Assembly: GCA_900320225.1 (NCBI GenBank)
Contig: ONRL01000048.1
Span: 1 to 35,892 of the forward strand
Source: an uncultured Lentisphaerota bacterium
GTDB lineage: Bacteria; Verrucomicrobiota; Kiritimatiellia; RFP12; UBA1067
Direction: 5' to 3'
DNA: 35,892 nucleotides
Positions 15,051 to 23,403 of this stretch are shown one piece after another; within the stretch, counting starts at the first letter, position 1, and each line of letters starts with the position of its first letter. The notes beneath the pieces were generated by a model, which was not told the DNA's origin, searched no databases, and saw nothing but the letters and a program-made list of their open reading frames with translations. The translations under genes and the position numbers were made by a program.

Positions 15051-16055
15051 ATGTACTACTGCAACAACTACACCCTCGCCGTCGTTTTCTGCGTCATCAC
15101 CATGCTCTGCTGGGGCAGCTGGGGAAACACCCAGAAGCTCGCGGGGCGGACCTGGCGCTATGAACTCTTCTACTGGGACTACGTGATCGGCGTCCTGCTG
15201 TTCGCGCTCGTCTCGGGACTCACCTTCGGCAGCCATTTCGGCGGCGAGGCGTGGAGCTTCCTTCCGAACCTGAAGCAGGCCTCCGCCGGGAACATCGGCA
15301 GCGCCTTCCTCGGCGGCATCGTCTTCAACGCGGCGAACATCCTGCTCGCGGCGGCGATCTCGATCGCGGGGATGAGCGTGGCCTTCCCCGTGGGCATCGG
15401 CCTCGCGCTCGTCCTCGGCGTGGTGGTGAACTACGTGGGCGCGCCGAAGGGCAACCCCGCGCTCATCTTCGGCGGCGTGGCCCTGATCGTGGTGGCGATC
15501 CTCTGCAACGCGTGGGCGTACCGCCTGAAGGAGTCGGGTAAGTCGGTGCCGATGAAGGGCATCCTCCTCTCCGTCGTGTGCGGCGTGCTGATGGCGTTCT
15601 TCTACCGGTTCGTCGCGGCCACGATGGACATGGACTTCGCCGCCGCCGCGCCGAAGGCGGGCATGATGACGCCCTACTCGGCGTTCTTCGTGTTCGCATG
15701 CGGCGTGTTCGCCTCCACGTTCGTGTTCAACGCGATCGCGATGCGCCATCCCGTTTCGGGCGAGCCGATTACCGAGAAGGAGTACTTTAAGGGCGGTTTC
15801 CCCGTGCATCTCGTGGGCGTCCTCGGCGGACTCATCTGGGGCCTCGGCAACGGCATCAACCTCGTCGCGGCGGGCAAGGCCGGTACGGCGATCTCCTACG
15901 GCCTCGGACAGGGCGCGACGCTCGTCTCCGCCCTCTGGGGCATCCTCGTGTGGCGCGAGTTCAAGGGCGCGCCCCCGAAGGCGGGCTTGCTCAACCTCGC
16001 CATGTTTGTCCTGTTCCTCGCGGGACTGGGCCTCATTATCGCCGCTGGTGCCTGA
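15051..16055 (+). CDS. GRP-family sugar permease (DMT superfamily)
   Basis: A 334-residue membrane protein with about ten hydrophobic segments. The start YTLAVVFCVITMLCWGSWGNTQKL, then WRYELFYWDYVIG and later ISIAGMSVAFPVGIGLALVLG, are highly characteristic of GRP/GlcU-like sugar uptake proteins found in Bacteroidota and PVC bacteria, often labelled multidrug DMT permease. It probably imports a monosaccharide with a proton or sodium ion. It is cotranscribed with the sialidase-like gene 25 bases downstream, so the sugar released by that enzyme is a plausible substrate, but this is inference. ATG 15051 is supported by the promoter position and the conserved N-terminus. Confidence 0.88.
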   Translation: MYYCNNYTLAVVFCVITMLCWGSWGNTQKLAGRTWRYELFYWDYVIGVLLFALVSGLTFGSHFGGEAWSFLPNLKQASAGNIGSAFLGGIVFNAANILLAAAISIAGMSVAFPVGIGLALVLGVVVNYVGAPKGNPALIFGGVALIVVAILCNAWAYRLKESGKSVPMKGILLSVVCGVLMAFFYRFVAATMDMDFAAAAPKAGMMTPYSAFFVFACGVFASTFVFNAIAMRHPVSGEPITEKEYFKGGFPVHLVGVLGGLIWGLGNGINLVAAGKAGTAISYGLGQGATLVSALWGILVWREFKGAPPKAGLLNLAMFVLFLAGLGLIIAAGA

Positions 16056-16080
16056 CGCGACTGAGAAAACGGAGGTTAAG

Positions 16081-17850
16081 ATGAACATGAAGGGAATGGT
16101 TTCCTGGTGCGTGCTCGCGTATGCGGCGCAGGCGCTGGCGGGCGGCGCGCGCCTCTCGCCCGTCACGGACGCCGAGGTGGGGACGTGCGCGAACGGCGTG
16201 GCCGTGTTCGACGACCGTCCGTACCAGATGACCGCGGCCGCTGCCGAGCGCCTCGCGGGCAAGACGTTCTTCCGCCGCTCGATCGAGGGCGGGTTCGCCG
16301 CCGAGGTGACGGGGGCCGGCGAGCTGTTCGTGGTCACGCCCACGGAGAAGGCCAGCTCGTACCTCTCGCAGGGGAAGACCCTCGCCGCGCTCGGCTTCGA
16401 GAAGTTGCCGGGCGAGCCGTTCCAGGCGTTCGGCGAACACAAATGCGACGTCGCGGACATCTGGCGCAAGGAGATGAAGCCCGGCGAGAAGCTCGCGTTC
16501 GGCAAGTGGGCGCTCGTGTGCGGGTTCGACCCCGCCGGACAGCCCCAGCCCGACCCGGCCGACAAGGAAAAGGAGGACCGCATCCTCGCCTACCTGAAGG
16601 GGACGCCGAGCGAGATCGAGTCGCCGCGCGACATCCTGAAGAACAAGCCCGACTACGTCGTGTTCGTGCCGAAGCAGCCGCGCGCGAAGGAGAGGCGCGA
16701 CCCCGCGAAGCCCGGCGACACGTACAACGACCACTTCCAGGTGATCTGCAATCCCGCCAACCAGCACCTCTACGCCTTTTGGACGCAGGCCTCGCGCGAG
16801 GCGGACATCGACCAGCACATCGCGTTCTCGAAGAGCGTGGACAAGGGCGTCACCTGGACCACTCCCGTCGTGCTCGCCGGCTCGCCCAACAAGAAGAACC
16901 CGGCCCTGCTCGCGAGCTGGCAGCAGCCGATGCTCTCCAAGAGCGGACGCCTCTACTGCCTCTGGAACCAACAGACCACGAGCCGCGGGCCGCACTGCGG
17001 CATGATGTTCGGCGCGTTCTCGGACGACGACGGCGACACGTGGAGCGCCCCCAAGCTCGTGCCGTTCACGGAGCGCATGGACGCCGATCCGGCGGACGAC
17101 CACATCCCCCCGAGCTGGTGCAACTGGCAGCGTCCGCTCCGCCTCGGCGAGAACGGCAAGTACTTCGTGGGCTGCTCGCGCCACGGCAAGGCGCCCTACG
17201 ACGAGCGCCACGGCTGCAAGATCGAGTTCTGGCAGTTCGAGAACATCGACGAGAACCCGCCCGTGCAGGACATCCGCATCAAGTACCTCTGCACGAACCG
17301 CCACGCGCTCTCGGCGAAGGACCTCGAGAACGCCGGCGGGTTCCGCGCGAGCGAGCCCGCGCTTGAGGAGGCCGCGCCGGTGAAGCTGCCGGACGGACGC
17401 CTCTTCGCGATCATGCGCTCGTCCGTCGGCTCGCCCGTGTGGGTGCAGAGCCGCGACGGCGGCGCCACGTGGAGCGAGCCGAAGATCCTGAAGGACGCCG
17501 AAGGGAAGCCGTACCTGCATCCGCGCTCGCCGTGCCCGATGTACGACTGGAAGGGCCCCGAGGCCGCGAGCGGAAAGTACTTCGCGCTCGTGCACCAGAC
17601 GTTCGACTTCAACGAGCCGAAGCGCAACGCCTACCAGCACCGCGGCCCGCTCTACCTCATCGCGGGCGAGTTCGACCCGAACGGCGAGCAGCCGGTCAAG
17701 TTCAAGGCGCCGAAGCTCTTCGCGCCGCGCAAGGGCGGCAACTCGTTCTACACGAGCTACTGCATCGTGGACGGCAAGGGCGTGCTCTGGTACAACGACA
17801 TGAAGTTCTACCTCTGCGGCCGCGTCGTCGGCCCCGAGTGGTTCGAATAG
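16081..17850 (+). CDS. Secreted sialidase-like six-bladed beta-propeller protein
   Basis: A 589-residue protein with a signal peptide (residues about 1-20, ending AQALA-GG). At least three Asp-box (BNR) motifs are visible: VDKGVTW (about residue 253), DDDGDTW (about 317) and RDGGATW (about 460), which mark the sialidase/neuraminidase propeller fold. GGAGG precedes ATG 16081; a longer open frame upstream overlaps the permease gene and is rejected. About 200 residues before the first Asp box form an extra domain of unknown type. The catalytic Arg triad and Tyr/Glu pair cannot be assigned with confidence, so it may be a sialidase or another exo-glycosidase with this fold. It is paired with a sugar permease. 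Confidence 0.8.
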   Translation: MNMKGMVSWCVLAYAAQALAGGARLSPVTDAEVGTCANGVAVFDDRPYQMTAAAAERLAGKTFFRRSIEGGFAAEVTGAGELFVVTPTEKASSYLSQGKTLAALGFEKLPGEPFQAFGEHKCDVADIWRKEMKPGEKLAFGKWALVCGFDPAGQPQPDPADKEKEDRILAYLKGTPSEIESPRDILKNKPDYVVFVPKQPRAKERRDPAKPGDTYNDHFQVICNPANQHLYAFWTQASREADIDQHIAFSKSVDKGVTWTTPVVLAGSPNKKNPALLASWQQPMLSKSGRLYCLWNQQTTSRGPHCGMMFGAFSDDDGDTWSAPKLVPFTERMDADPADDHIPPSWCNWQRPLRLGENGKYFVGCSRHGKAPYDERHGCKIEFWQFENIDENPPVQDIRIKYLCTNRHALSAKDLENAGGFRASEPALEEAAPVKLPDGRLFAIMRSSVGSPVWVQSRDGGATWSEPKILKDAEGKPYLHPRSPCPMYDWKGPEAASGKYFALVHQTFDFNEPKRNAYQHRGPLYLIAGEFDPNGEQPVKFKAPKLFAPRKGGNSFYTSYCIVDGKGVLWYNDMKFYLCGRVVGPEWFE

Positions 17851-17862
17851 CCCGCACAGTCC

Positions 17863-17949
17863 GGTAGGGACGGCGTTCCATCGTCGTTCGCGGCTCGGCG
17901 GGACGCCTCGCCCCACCAATTCTTCTGCTCACGCCGCCAAGATGGCGGC
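17863..17949. repeat. Composite intergenic palindromic repeat
   Basis: An imperfect inverted repeat has outer arms at 17863-17879 and 17900-17917 (GGTAGGGACGGCGTTCC against GGGACGCCTCGCCCCACC). A perfect palindrome follows at 17933-17949 (GCCGCC-AAGAT-GGCGGC). The 25 bases from 17933 are identical to those from 2807. It fills the gap after the sialidase-like gene and may stabilise its mRNA end. Confidence 0.7.
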
Positions 17950-17991
17950 TCTCCATGTTGGATTGTCGGGGCTGGTGCGGGGAATTCCCAA

Positions 17992-18020
17992 TTGACGCGA
18001 ACATGGGAATCGGCTATCAT
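17992..18020 (+). promoter_or_regulatory. Promoter of the phosphodiester glycosidase-like gene
   Basis: -35 TTGACG (17992-17997), 17-base spacer, -10 TATCAT (18015-18020), five of six matches each. Predicted start near 18027; the leader carries AAGGAAAAGAG directly before ATG 18051. Confidence 0.65.
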
Positions 18021-18050
18021 AGTGGTGATGTCCTCATTCAAGGAAAAGAG

Positions 18051-21000
18051 ATGAAAAGAAGCAGATTGATCTACGCTTTGGCGATGGCGGCGGCGGGGTG
18101 CTCGTGGGGCGCGGTGAGCGACTACGTGCGCACGGAGATCCCCAACTACAACGGACACGAGGGATGCACCCTCGTCACGTACGTGAAGCCGCCCACGGCC
18201 GAAAAGACCGGACGCGCCTGGATCATGAAGTTCGACATGACGAAGGGTTACCGCCTGCGGACGTACTTCGGCAACGGACAGGGAGGCCGGGCGAGCATCG
18301 GCACGATGGGCGAGAACCTCGTCGCGGAAGGAGAGCGTCCGATCTGCGGCACGAACGCCGACTACTTCTACACCGCGTCGAACATGGCCTACTCCACCGG
18401 CATGACGATCATGAACAGCCGCATGGTCTACCCCGGCTTCAACAACGCGAACCCCGCCACGCACTACTTCTTCATGGAGACCGGCGACCGCCGGTACGCG
18501 CACGGCAAGCCCGTGCGCACGGACGGCAAGACGTCCGGGTTCGTCGCCCACGGCTACGACCTCGTGACGGCCGACGGACGCAAGATCCGCAACGCCGTGC
18601 GCACGAACTGGTGTAACTACCCCGTGAAGGAGGGGCAGATCAATCCCGTCAACACCGCATACGACACCGTGGGCAAGGTGGAGGGGACGATCGGCAACTA
18701 CCAGAGCCGCACGCAGTACCCGCGCGTGATGATCGGCTACGGCACGAACGAGGTGGACGGCGCGCAGCACGAGATCGTGGCGATGTTCGTGAACGACGGA
18801 CGGCAGGCCGACTGGTCGTACGGCGTGACCGACGTGGACGCCGCGCAGATGATGATCGACGAGGGGTGCTGGGAGGTCGGCGAGTTCGACGGCGGCGGCA
18901 GCGCCGCGTTCTGGGCGGCGTCCGGCCCCGACAGCGTCTATCCCCGCGACACCACCGCGAACGGCGGCTACCTGAACCTGCCGAGCGACGGTTACCCGCG
19001 CAAGGACGCGAACGGCATCTTCATGCTCGCCCCCACGGACGCCCCCGCCACCGTGACGATCGGCGCGAACTGGTACTACGACCTCGACGAGGCGCTCTGG
19101 GCCGTCGCCCCCGGCGAGACGATCACCGTCACGAACGCGACGCCGCTCGCCGGGACGAACGAGGTCTTTACATCCTGCACGATCGCCTCGACGGCGGAAG
19201 TACCCTCCGCCACGCCGATTGCCTGCCCGGCCGGCACGGCACTTTCCGTGGCGGCGGGCGTGCGCGTGTGCTTCTCGAACGCAATGTTCACGGGCGCCTC
19301 CACCACGCTCCGCGCGGCAGGCACCGTCGCCGTCGCGGGATACGTGAGCTTCGACCGGGTGGACGTGGCCGCCGGCGGCGCGTTCGAGCTGGCGGGGCCG
19401 CTCGAACGCGCCCTCGTGGTCAACAACCCGGCCGCCGCGGCCGAGGGCGACGTCTTCGGCACGGCCACGGGGAACTTCGGCGCGGGCGTGTGCCTGCTGC
19501 GCCATCCGTCGGACGCGACGCTCGTTGCGCGCGCCGTGTCGAACGGCTCGGCCGCCAACCTGCGTTGGGTCCGCGCGACGGACACGAGCGGCGGCCTGTC
19601 GTCCGCCAATTACGTGCAGGACGGTCTCGTGGCGCAGTTTGACGCGCTGGAGAACACGGGCGTGGGGCAGCGCGACGCGTCGGCGACCGTGTGGAAGGAC
19701 CTCGTGGGCAACGGGAAGCTCACGCCCGCCGGCGCCGCCGCGTGGGGTGACCGGTATCTCGATGCAACGACCACGAAGCAGTCGATGACGGACCTCGCCC
19801 GCGTCTACAACTGGTCCGTCACCGCCGAGTTCGCGGTCAACGTGATCTCGAACGCCGCGCCGGCCGCCGCCGAGGCGGGCAAGAGCTACTGGCCGACGTT
19901 CTTCGGCGAAGGGCAATACCGCGTCCACAGCACGGGCGTCAAGAAAGGCTCCGCGCCGTCGTCGGGCTACCGCCTCTTCATCAACGGGAGAGATCCGCGC
20001 CCGACGATGACCAGCTTCTGGATTGGCACGATGGGCACTACGTCGGACGGCACGAACTACCGTATGTACCGAGACGGCACGTACGCGGTTGGGGTTGTGG
20101 ACAGCGGTGCGCTGAACATGAACAAGCTCGGAACCACCTGGACGCTGAACGAAAACGGCACGAGCGGCTTTTTCCACAACCACTGCTACGCGTTCCGTCT
20201 CTACGACCGCGTGCTGACGGCGGAGGAGCTCGAGCAGAACGGCGCGCTGGACGGACTCCGCTTCTTCTCCTTCACCTACACGGGCACGGGCGCCGCCGTG
20301 GACTGGTCCGCCGTGCCCTGGACGGCACCCGAGCGGGCCTCGACGACGGCCCCGAACGCGGCGACCCACTACGCGCAGGTCAAGAACGCGACCGTGGCCG
20401 TACAGGCCGCGGACGCCGTTTCGCTGAAGGGCCTCTCGCTCGAGAGCGGCGCCACGCTCGACATCGCGTCGGATGCCACGGTGGACGTGAAGGTCCTCTA
20501 CGTGGGCGGCGCGCGCGTGCCGCGCGGCATCTACACGGGCACGGGGACGTTCGGCACGCAGGTGGACTGGCTTGCGGGCGGCGGCGTGCTGCGCGTGGCG
20601 GGATCGTTCGCGGCGAGCGTCCCCACGAAGCTGGCGATCCCCGCACCCGACGGCTGGTACGAGTTCGGCCTCACGGCCGCGGAGGGCGGCGGCTACGGCT
20701 ACACGAAGGGCTACCCGGCGAGTCCGAACACGACGCTCCACTGGATCAAGGCCGACCGGCCGCATTGGCAGGACTACGCGTTCGAGCCGGGCGCGAAGCT
20801 GCGGCTCGTCGGCTACATGTTCCTGGAGCAGATTCCGGCGGGTGTGTTCGACGAGATCGACCTCTCGCATGCGGTGTACATCCTCGTGCACGCGCCCAAG
20901 CCGTACGCGGACGGCTCCACGTTCACGCTGCCGGCCGGCGTGGAGGCGCGCTACCAGCCGGGCACGGGCTGGGTGGAGGAGGGCGGTACGAACTGGCTCG

Positions 21001-22145
21001 TGTCGGCGGGATCGAGCGCCTTCACGGGCGACCTGGAGGTGGCGGGGACCTGGCGCATCTACGGCGACGGCACCCAGTACGCCAGCCAGCAGTACGATGG
21101 CGCGTTCGGCGGAACCGGCACGCTGAAGTTCGAGAACTTCTCCAAGCAGGCGCGGTTCACCTCGTCGTTTGCGCTGAACGGCAAAGTGACGGGATTCGAG
21201 AACGCGCAGCTCCTCTGGATCGACGCGCTGGCGGTGACGAGCCGCCTGAGCGGCGTGGCGTTCTCGAACTGCGGCGAGACCTACCAGACGAACGCGTCGT
21301 ACAGCGCCACGGGCATCTTCTTCGGCAAACACAACAGCGGCGCGACGGCCGACCACGAGCTCTACATCGCGTCGGTATCCGGCGGCGCGCGGTCGATCGT
21401 GGACGCCAAGGGGCGGCGCTGGCGGTGCGGCGGCGTGATCGCCGCGTGGGGGTCGAACACGGTGCACGTGGGCAAGCTCACGAATCCCCTGCACATCGTG
21501 GCGCGGCGTCAGGACCAGGACTGCAACCGGGGCTGGTTCGGCAGCGCGAGCGCCGTGGGGCCGGGATTCTTCGCGTTCGACGAAATCGCCGCGGGGCTCT
21601 TCCTCTCCACGAACGTGTACGTGACGGCAGGGAGGGTGACGGGCTCGCCCGTCTTCGACTGGACGTACCAGTCCGGAGCCGTCAACCAGACGACGTTCGA
21701 CGTCACGAACACGTGCTCGTCGACGGCCGTCGCGAAGGCGACGGACGTCGCGATGCTGCCCGCGCGTCTGGGCGGGTTCGCGGGTTCGGTGCAGCTCACG
21801 GACGCGGCGGAGCGGACGTATCCCGTGGCGATGGACTTCACGCGCGGCACGAACGCGCTCTACAACGTCGGCGGCTGCATCGGGTCGGGCACGCTCACGG
21901 CGGCGCCGGCGGCGGGCACGCTCGCCGTCACGTTTGCGGCGAGCGGGGATGCCGTGCCGGGCGACTACGCGGTGGCGCGGTTCACGTCGGGCGGCGGACT
22001 GTTCGCGAACTGGTCCGTCACGCTCAACGGCTCGTCCGCGCGGAGCGCCGATCTCGGGAAGGGCTATCGTGCCACGGCGGTGAAGGATTCCACCGGCATC
22101 TGGCTCAAGGTCCGCAAAGGCGGCCTCCGGTTCATCATCCGGTAA
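18051..22145 (+). CDS. Giant secreted phosphodiester glycosidase (NAGPA-like) with lectin-like and autotransporter-strand modules
   Basis: A 1364-residue protein with a signal sequence whose AAAGC at residues 13-17 could be a relaxed lipobox. Residues about 20-325 match the phosphodiester glycosidase/NAGPA domain (PF09992): GTNADYF near 101, VMIGYGTNE, MFVNDGRQADWSYGVTDVDAA and EFDGGGSAAFW near 277. This family cleaves GlcNAc-1-phosphodiesters in animals and acts on polysaccharide phosphodiesters or teichoic acids in bacteria. Residues about 520-740 look like a concanavalin A/LamG-type lectin domain ending AFRLYDRVLTAEEL. A segment near 785-850 (GLSLESGATLDIASDATVDV, GGGVLRVAG) resembles autotransporter beta-strand repeats. 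The C-terminus is GLRFIIR. No beta-barrel is evident. ATG 18051 is supported by AAGGAAAAGAG; the longer open frame is rejected. Confidence 0.82.
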   Translation: MKRSRLIYALAMAAAGCSWGAVSDYVRTEIPNYNGHEGCTLVTYVKPPTAEKTGRAWIMKFDMTKGYRLRTYFGNGQGGRASIGTMGENLVAEGERPICGTNADYFYTASNMAYSTGMTIMNSRMVYPGFNNANPATHYFFMETGDRRYAHGKPVRTDGKTSGFVAHGYDLVTADGRKIRNAVRTNWCNYPVKEGQINPVNTAYDTVGKVEGTIGNYQSRTQYPRVMIGYGTNEVDGAQHEIVAMFVNDGRQADWSYGVTDVDAAQMMIDEGCWEVGEFDGGGSAAFWAASGPDSVYPRDTTANGGYLNLPSDGYPRKDANGIFMLAPTDAPATVTIGANWYYDLDEALWAVAPGETITVTNATPLAGTNEVFTSCTIASTAEVPSATPIACPAGTALSVAAGVRVCFSNAMFTGASTTLRAAGTVAVAGYVSFDRVDVAAGGAFELAGPLERALVVNNPAAAAEGDVFGTATGNFGAGVCLLRHPSDATLVARAVSNGSAANLRWVRATDTSGGLSSANYVQDGLVAQFDALENTGVGQRDASATVWKDLVGNGKLTPAGAAAWGDRYLDATTTKQSMTDLARVYNWSVTAEFAVNVISNAAPAAAEAGKSYWPTFFGEGQYRVHSTGVKKGSAPSSGYRLFINGRDPRPTMTSFWIGTMGTTSDGTNYRMYRDGTYAVGVVDSGALNMNKLGTTWTLNENGTSGFFHNHCYAFRLYDRVLTAEELEQNGALDGLRFFSFTYTGTGAAVDWSAVPWTAPERASTTAPNAATHYAQVKNATVAVQAADAVSLKGLSLESGATLDIASDATVDVKVLYVGGARVPRGIYTGTGTFGTQVDWLAGGGVLRVAGSFAASVPTKLAIPAPDGWYEFGLTAAEGGGYGYTKGYPASPNTTLHWIKADRPHWQDYAFEPGAKLRLVGYMFLEQIPAGVFDEIDLSHAVYILVHAPKPYADGSTFTLPAGVEARYQPGTGWVEEGGTNWLVSAGSSAFTGDLEVAGTWRIYGDGTQYASQQYDGAFGGTGTLKFENFSKQARFTSSFALNGKVTGFENAQLLWIDALAVTSRLSGVAFSNCGETYQTNASYSATGIFFGKHNSGATADHELYIASVSGGARSIVDAKGRRWRCGGVIAAWGSNTVHVGKLTNPLHIVARRQDQDCNRGWFGSASAVGPGFFAFDEIAAGLFLSTNVYVTAGRVTGSPVFDWTYQSGAVNQTTFDVTNTCSSTAVAKATDVAMLPARLGGFAGSVQLTDAAERTYPVAMDFTRGTNALYNVGGCIGSGTLTAAPAAGTLAVTFAASGDAVPGDYAVARFTSGGGLFANWSVTLNGSSARSADLGKGYRATAVKDSTGIWLKVRKGGLRFIIR

Positions 22146-22202
22146 ATGCAATTGCGGTGGGGACGATACGGAAGTGGCGTTTGGGGGAGTGGGACCGAAG
22201 TG

Positions 22203-22231
22203 TTGTAATCTGACGGGGAATGGTGTATACT
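22203..22231 (+). promoter_or_regulatory. Promoter of the SGNH/beta-helix/glycosidase operon
   Basis: -35 TTGTAA (22203-22208, four of six), 17-base spacer, -10 TATACT (22226-22231). Predicted start near 22238, giving a leader of about 50 bases before ATG 22288, with TTGGAGG as Shine-Dalgarno. Confidence 0.55.
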
Positions 22232-22287
22232 GTGCGCGTTGATTCTGGTTCCGTTCGGTGGTCGAATGGAATGTTCTTGGAGGCAAG

Positions 22288-23358
22288 ATGGGAAAGATTA
22301 TTACTCTTGGAGTCATGTTGTGCCTCGGTGCGGCCTGCGCCGAGGTGAAGTCGCAGGATGCCTGGGAATGGCATGACGGTTCCGCCCTGCCGCAGGAGGG
22401 GCGCGGCTTTTCCGACACGGCCACCCCCTACGTCCGCATTCCCGATCGCCTGCGCGGGAACTGCTCCGGCGCCGTCTGGGGCCTCAGCCGCAATTCCAGC
22501 GGCATCTGCTACCGCTTCTCCACGGACTCGCGCCAGATGCGCGTCAAGTGGACAGTCGGCGATCCGGTCCTTTCCACCCACAACATGACCGGCGCGGGGA
22601 GGAGCGGCGTGGACGTCTATGGCTGGGACGAGGGAACCAAGACATGGCGGTTCGTGAAGGGGAGCCGCCCCAAGAAGACCGACAACGAAATCTCTTTCCC
22701 CTGGACGCCTGGGCGGCCCTGCATGATCTACCTGCCACTCTACAACGAGGTCGTGCGGTTCGAGGTCGGAGTCCTGAAGGGGTCCAAGGTGGCGCCGCTG
22801 CCGCCGCGCGCGAGCGGCGTGTCCAAGCCCGTGGTGTGCTATGGTACTTCGATCACGCACGGCGCGAGCGCGTCGCGTCCGGGCCTCTCCTGGACGGCCC
22901 AGGCCGCACGCCGCGCCGACGTGCCGTTCGTCAACCTCGGCTTCGCGGGGTCGGGGAAGATGGAGCCGTCCATGCTCGACGTCGTGGCGGAGATCGACGC
23001 CTCGCTCTACGTGCTGGACTGCCTGTGGAACATGTCCCCCAAGCTGGTGGAGGAGCGTTTCGAGCCGTTCGTGCGCGAGCTTCATCGCCGCCGCCCGACG
23101 ACGCCCATCCTTTGCGCCGAGGACTGCAGCACGTTCCGCGACAGGACGGAGAAGGGGATCATGGTCGAGAAGATCGTGGCGAAGCTCAAGGCGGAGGATC
23201 CCGTGGCGTGGAAGGACCTGCATTTCATTCCGAACACCGAACAGATGGCGCGTGACTGCGAGGAGACCGTGGACGGATGCCATCCGAACGACTGCGGCAT
23301 GCGGCAGATGGGCATCGGCTTCGGGAACCGGTACAAGCAGATCCTTGGCCTGAAGTGA
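22288..23358 (+). CDS. Secreted SGNH/GDSL esterase with GxDLY N-terminal domain
   Basis: A 356-residue protein with a signal sequence (LGAAC at residues 13-17, lipobox-like). Residues about 25-175 form a GxDLY-type beta-sandwich (SGVDVYGWDEG), and about 185-350 an SGNH hydrolase domain: GTSITHGASASRPG with the nucleophile Ser, NLGFAGSGKM with the Gly block, and DGCHPND with Asp-Cys-His near the C-terminus. GxDLY-SGNH proteins are predicted carbohydrate or acetyl-xylan type esterases. It would act outside the cytoplasm removing ester groups from a polysaccharide. It is the first gene of a four-gene unit, 45 bases ahead of the beta-helix gene. Confidence 0.87.
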   Translation: MGKIITLGVMLCLGAACAEVKSQDAWEWHDGSALPQEGRGFSDTATPYVRIPDRLRGNCSGAVWGLSRNSSGICYRFSTDSRQMRVKWTVGDPVLSTHNMTGAGRSGVDVYGWDEGTKTWRFVKGSRPKKTDNEISFPWTPGRPCMIYLPLYNEVVRFEVGVLKGSKVAPLPPRASGVSKPVVCYGTSITHGASASRPGLSWTAQAARRADVPFVNLGFAGSGKMEPSMLDVVAEIDASLYVLDCLWNMSPKLVEERFEPFVRELHRRRPTTPILCAEDCSTFRDRTEKGIMVEKIVAKLKAEDPVAWKDLHFIPNTEQMARDCEETVDGCHPNDCGMRQMGIGFGNRYKQILGLK

Positions 23359-23403
23359 CCGATTCGGGATTGGATTTGTGCAATAAAGAAAAGGAACCCC
23401 TAA

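Noticed and set aside
16006-16080. Upstream start for the sialidase-like protein
   Set aside because: It overlaps the permease gene; ATG 16081 has GGAGG and begins a signal peptide.
17808-22424. A 1538-codon open frame on the minus strand
   Set aside because: It lies antisense to the well-supported 1364-aa protein, has Arg/His/Val-rich composition typical of GC-rich shadow frames, and shows no domain motifs.
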